Positions 33,725-35,956 of a stretch of 35,956 bases of DNA are shown piece after piece. The notes beneath the pieces were generated by a model. It was not told the DNA's origin. It saw only the letters and a list, made by a program, of their open reading frames with translations, and did not search any database. Made by a program: the position numbers and the translations under genes. This DNA comes from DAOTEJ01 sp035454085. Its GTDB lineage: Bacteria; Pseudomonadota; Gammaproteobacteria; Burkholderiales; Burkholderiaceae_F. The DNA lies in the NCBI GenBank assembly GCA_035454085.1, contig DAOTEJ010000018.1, positions 1-35,956 of the forward strand. Direction: 5' to 3'. Positions within the stretch are counted from its first letter, which is position 1; each line of letters begins with the position of its first letter.

Positions 33725-34942
33725 TCAGAGTGCGGCATAGTCGATCGCCCCGTGACGGTCGAGCGTGCCGGCCCGGCCGGGCAGCGGGTACTTGTGGCCG
33801 TCGGCGCAGTTGAAGAGCACGACGCGCTCGCCGGCTTGAACGAGCCCCTCTTCGCGGGCGAGGCGCAAGGCGGCCAAGGTGGCGGCACCTTCCGGGCAGA
33901 GCAGCATGCCGTCGCGCTGCCCGGCCTCCTCCCAGGCGCGGACGATGGCCTCGTCGCTGACGGCCAGGGCGCAGCCGCCGCTGGCGCGCACGGCGCGCAG
34001 GATCAGGAAGTCGCCGAGGGCGGCGGGTACGCGGATGCCCGCCGCCACGGTATGGGCGCCCTCCCAGCGCGCTGCGTGCTCCTCGCCGGCTTGCCACGCG
34101 CGCACGATGGGCGCACATCCGGCTGCCTGCACGGCGATCATGCGTGGGCGCTCTGGCCCGATCCAGCCCAGAGCCTCGAGTTCGTCGAAGGCCTTCCACA
34201 TGCCGATCAGGCCGGTGCCGCCGCCGGTGGGGTAGAAGATCACGTCGGGCATGGTCCAGCCAAACTGCTCGGCGAGCTCCAGTCCCATCGTCTTCTTGCC
34301 TTCGATCCGATAGGGCTCCTTGAGGGTGGAGCAATTGAACCAGCCTCGTATGGACTCGCCGGCGGCCACGATGCGACCACAGTCGTCGATGAGGCCATTG
34401 ACGCGCCAGGTGCGCGCGCCCTGCAGGGCCATCTCGCGCACGTTGGCTTCAGGCGTGTCGTCGGGACACAGGCACACCGAGGCGATGCCCGCGCGCGTGC
34501 AGTAGGCCGCCATCGCCGCGCCGGCATTGCCGTTGGTGGGAATGGCCATCTCCCGCACGCCCAGTTCGCGGGCCAGGGTGACGGCCAGCGCGAGCCCGCG
34601 TGCCTTGAAGGATCCGGTGGGCAGGCGCCCCTCGTCCTTGACGAGCAGTTCACCCAGTCCGAGTTCCTGGCGCAGGCGGGGCAGGTCGACCAAGGGGGTG
34701 ATCACCTCGCCGAGAGACACCACGCTGGCGGGGTCGCGGTAAGGCAGCAACTCCCGGTAGCGCCAGAACGTGCTCGGGCGCCCGGCGAGCTGCTCGCGGT
34801 TCACCTCGGACTTCAGCCGCGCCAGGTCGTAGCGCACCAGCAGGGGCTTGCCCGCGCGCGACAGGCCATGGAGCTCGCCGGCCGGATGGCGCTCGCCGGT
34901 GGCGCTGCACTCGAGATGCGAAACGTAATAGCCCGGACTCAC
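33725..34942 (-). CDS. Threonine synthase-like PLP-dependent enzyme
   Basis: The 405-residue protein starts from a GTG at 34942. The PLP lysine is K113 in LPTGSFKARG. TNGNAG (136-141) and PTGGGTGL (238-245) bind the cofactor phosphate, and the family ending includes LCPEGAATLAAL. It resembles fold-type II threonine synthases that convert phosphohomoserine to threonine. The N-terminal zinc ribbon of those enzymes is degenerate: only Cys12 remains in HLECSATGERH, and the second CxxC is replaced by HGLSRAGKPLLVRYDL. No hom or thrB is nearby, so a diverged role is possible. Its GTG overlaps the stop of the DUF3047 gene (GTGA, 34939-34942). Confidence 0.82.
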   Translation of the reverse strand: MSPGYYVSHLECSATGERHPAGELHGLSRAGKPLLVRYDLARLKSEVNREQLAGRPSTFWRYRELLPYRDPASVVSLGEVITPLVDLPRLRQELGLGELLVKDEGRLPTGSFKARGLALAVTLARELGVREMAIPTNGNAGAAMAAYCTRAGIASVCLCPDDTPEANVREMALQGARTWRVNGLIDDCGRIVAAGESIRGWFNCSTLKEPYRIEGKKTMGLELAEQFGWTMPDVIFYPTGGGTGLIGMWKAFDELEALGWIGPERPRMIAVQAAGCAPIVRAWQAGEEHAARWEGAHTVAAGIRVPAALGDFLILRAVRASGGCALAVSDEAIVRAWEEAGQRDGMLLCPEGAATLAALRLAREEGLVQAGERVVLFNCADGHKYPLPGRAGTLDRHGAIDYAAL

Positions 34943-35700
34943 GAATCGGTCCGCGGCGGCAGCAACTGGATGTCGCCGTAGTAGGCCTCGGTACGCTCGC
35001 CCGTGTTGTCGGTGTCGGTGAGGATGCCCACGCCCACCAGCCGGCCCGGATCGGCGCCAAACGCGCGGCGGTAGTCCTCGACGTAATTGCGCTCGAAGCG
35101 CTGCCACTGGTCGATGCGCTCACCGCCGCTGCCGGCAACCAGCATCTTGATCTGGCCCGTGTGGGCATTGGGGATGACCGTGCCCTGCGGTTGACGGTTC
35201 TCCCACAGGTACACCAGCGTGGAATATGGAACGTCCTGCCCGGTCAGCAGCTTCGCCGTATCCATCATCACTTGCTCGCGGACCGGAAGCTTGGAGCGAT
35301 CGCCGTCGAAGAACAACATCAGCCGGACTGGCGCATCTTCAGCATGAGGATCGGTGTTGTCGGCAGTGTCGATCAGGTCGACCACGCGCCAGTCCCAGCG
35401 CAGGCGCGGCTGCTGCTGCGGGTCGACATCGAGCCTGTACGCCAGCCCGCTCGCCGACTTGGCAGAGGCCGCGTGGAGGACCACCTTCTGCGTCTGCGGA
35501 TCCACCACAAGTTCGTAGCGGGTCGGCGCCTTCGCCCGAGTGATAAGCCAGGGCTGCCAGCCGTCGGGAAGATCGCGCCCTGGCCAGTTGGCAGAAAAGG
35601 GAGCGACCTGAGCGCCCGCCGGGGCCGGCGCCACGCTGGCGCAACCCGCGAAGAAGGCGCCCGTCACCAGAGCAAGCAGTATCGAAAGGACCTGACGCAT
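34939..35700 (-). CDS. DUF3047-family lipoprotein
   Basis: The 253-residue protein has a signal and lipobox FFAGC (Cys20), so it is probably anchored in the envelope. The mature part contains LPDGWQPWLI, ASGLAYRLDVD, LRWDWRVVDLIDTAD, APVRLMLFFDGD, STLVYLWENRQPQGT and a closing GVGILTDTDNTGERTEAYYG. This pattern is the one I associate with DUF3047, a jelly-roll-like domain without known function. GGGAG precedes the ATG. It overlaps the threonine-synthase-like gene by four bases and is the first gene of this minus-strand run in the window. Confidence 0.82.
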   Translation of the reverse strand: MRQVLSILLALVTGAFFAGCASVAPAPAGAQVAPFSANWPGRDLPDGWQPWLITRAKAPTRYELVVDPQTQKVVLHAASAKSASGLAYRLDVDPQQQPRLRWDWRVVDLIDTADNTDPHAEDAPVRLMLFFDGDRSKLPVREQVMMDTAKLLTGQDVPYSTLVYLWENRQPQGTVIPNAHTGQIKMLVAGSGGERIDQWQRFERNYVEDYRRAFGADPGRLVGVGILTDTDNTGERTEAYYGDIQLLPPRTDS

Positions 35701-35854
35701 AGAACTCCCGATGGACGCCTCATGCTAGGGCGCCCCGCGCAATGCGGGTGCTGGCTCCGGCGCGGCGCCTTCGAATTCGGCCGTGACTTCGAGTTCGAGT
35801 CGACGCTCGAGAGTGACGCTCGGAGTCGGCGCGATAGCGGACGTCACCAGCCCC

Positions 35855-35874
35855 CGGCCTAGCGCGCTAGGCCG
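35855..35874. promoter_or_regulatory. 20-bp perfect palindrome upstream of the DUF3047 gene
   Basis: CGGCCTAGCGCGCTAGGCCG reads the same on both strands, with no spacer. It is 155 bases upstream of the DUF3047 start. A perfect two-fold site of this size could be an operator for a dimeric regulator. No matching second copy was noticed in the window. Confidence 0.4.
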
Positions 35875-35911
35875 ACTCGACCGGACAGCCAAGCGGCGCC
35901 CCAGAAATAGC

Positions 35912-35943
35912 AACGCCCCCGGAGGTATGGATCCGGGGGCGTT
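35912..35943. terminator. Stem-loop, probable terminator of the gene to the right
   Basis: A perfect 12-bp stem AACGCCCCCGGA/TCCGGGGGCGTT (35912-35923 with 35932-35943) has an 8-nt loop. On the minus strand it is followed by GCTATTTCT, a weak T-rich tail. It most likely ends a minus-strand transcript entering from beyond the window. The rest of 35701-35911 holds only the palindrome and promoter-like sequence for the DUF3047 gene. Confidence 0.5.
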
Positions 35944-35956
35944 GGGGTATGGAGCC

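Noticed and set aside
31340..34981. 1,213-codon plus-strand frame through the N gap
   Set aside because: Antisense shadow of SBP 2, FrnE and the threonine-synthase-like gene, bridged by N.
35725..35913. 62-codon minus-strand frame upstream of DUF3047
   Set aside because: It would start with TTG inside a terminator stem, has no ribosome binding site and shows no recognisable sequence.

Overview
The window looks like a chromosomal segment of a high-GC (about 70% by eye) betaproteobacterium, most likely of the order Burkholderiales. This is inferred from the base composition and the gene repertoire: a FadD-type acyl-CoA ligase, a very large tandem UvrA, a PF10023-type aminopeptidase lipoprotein, an AI-2E/PerM-type permease, DUF2891 and DUF3047 genes, and a Dpp/Opp-type peptide transporter. 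A run of exactly 100 N at 33005-33104 shows that this is a draft scaffold. No tRNA, rRNA, CRISPR array, insertion sequence or phage gene is visible. No stretch of 300 bases lacks a gene; the longest, 35701-35956 and 8753-8961, hold only control-type sequence.

Left part (1-8752), mostly minus strand: the 5' end of a gene with a basic low-complexity start, fadD with a good terminator behind it, a zinc aminopeptidase lipoprotein, a short ribosome-hibernation-type protein (plus), an argE to molybdopterin-oxidoreductase pair (minus), an M20D amidohydrolase (plus) and a small four-helix membrane protein (minus).

Middle part (8962-22319): a 1,905-residue UvrA made of two complete UvrA units in tandem. 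It is followed by a minus-strand group (AI-2E-family permease, PanE-like reductase, PaiB-like FMN protein, small lipoprotein) and a plus-strand group (DUF2891, FAD-dependent CrtI-like oxidoreductase, TIGR03067-like lipoprotein). A secreted PQQ-type sugar dehydrogenase follows on the minus strand.

Right part (22397-35700), all minus strand. In transcription order: DUF3047 lipoprotein, threonine-synthase-like enzyme, FrnE-type DsbA protein, assembly gap, substrate-binding protein 2, DppB, M20D amidohydrolase, substrate-binding protein 1, DppC, three tandem paralogous small lipoproteins, DppD, DppF and a further lipoprotein. The genes from dppB to the last lipoprotein are closely spaced and read as one peptide-uptake operon. 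Two binding proteins would feed one DppBCDF channel, and the cytoplasmic M20D enzyme would hydrolyse an imported acylated amino acid or peptide-like compound. The three small lipoproteins, with two cysteines always exactly 30 residues apart, are unrecognised and are the most unusual part of the window. Three-nucleotide-loop hairpins between binding protein 2 and dppB may help set different expression levels.
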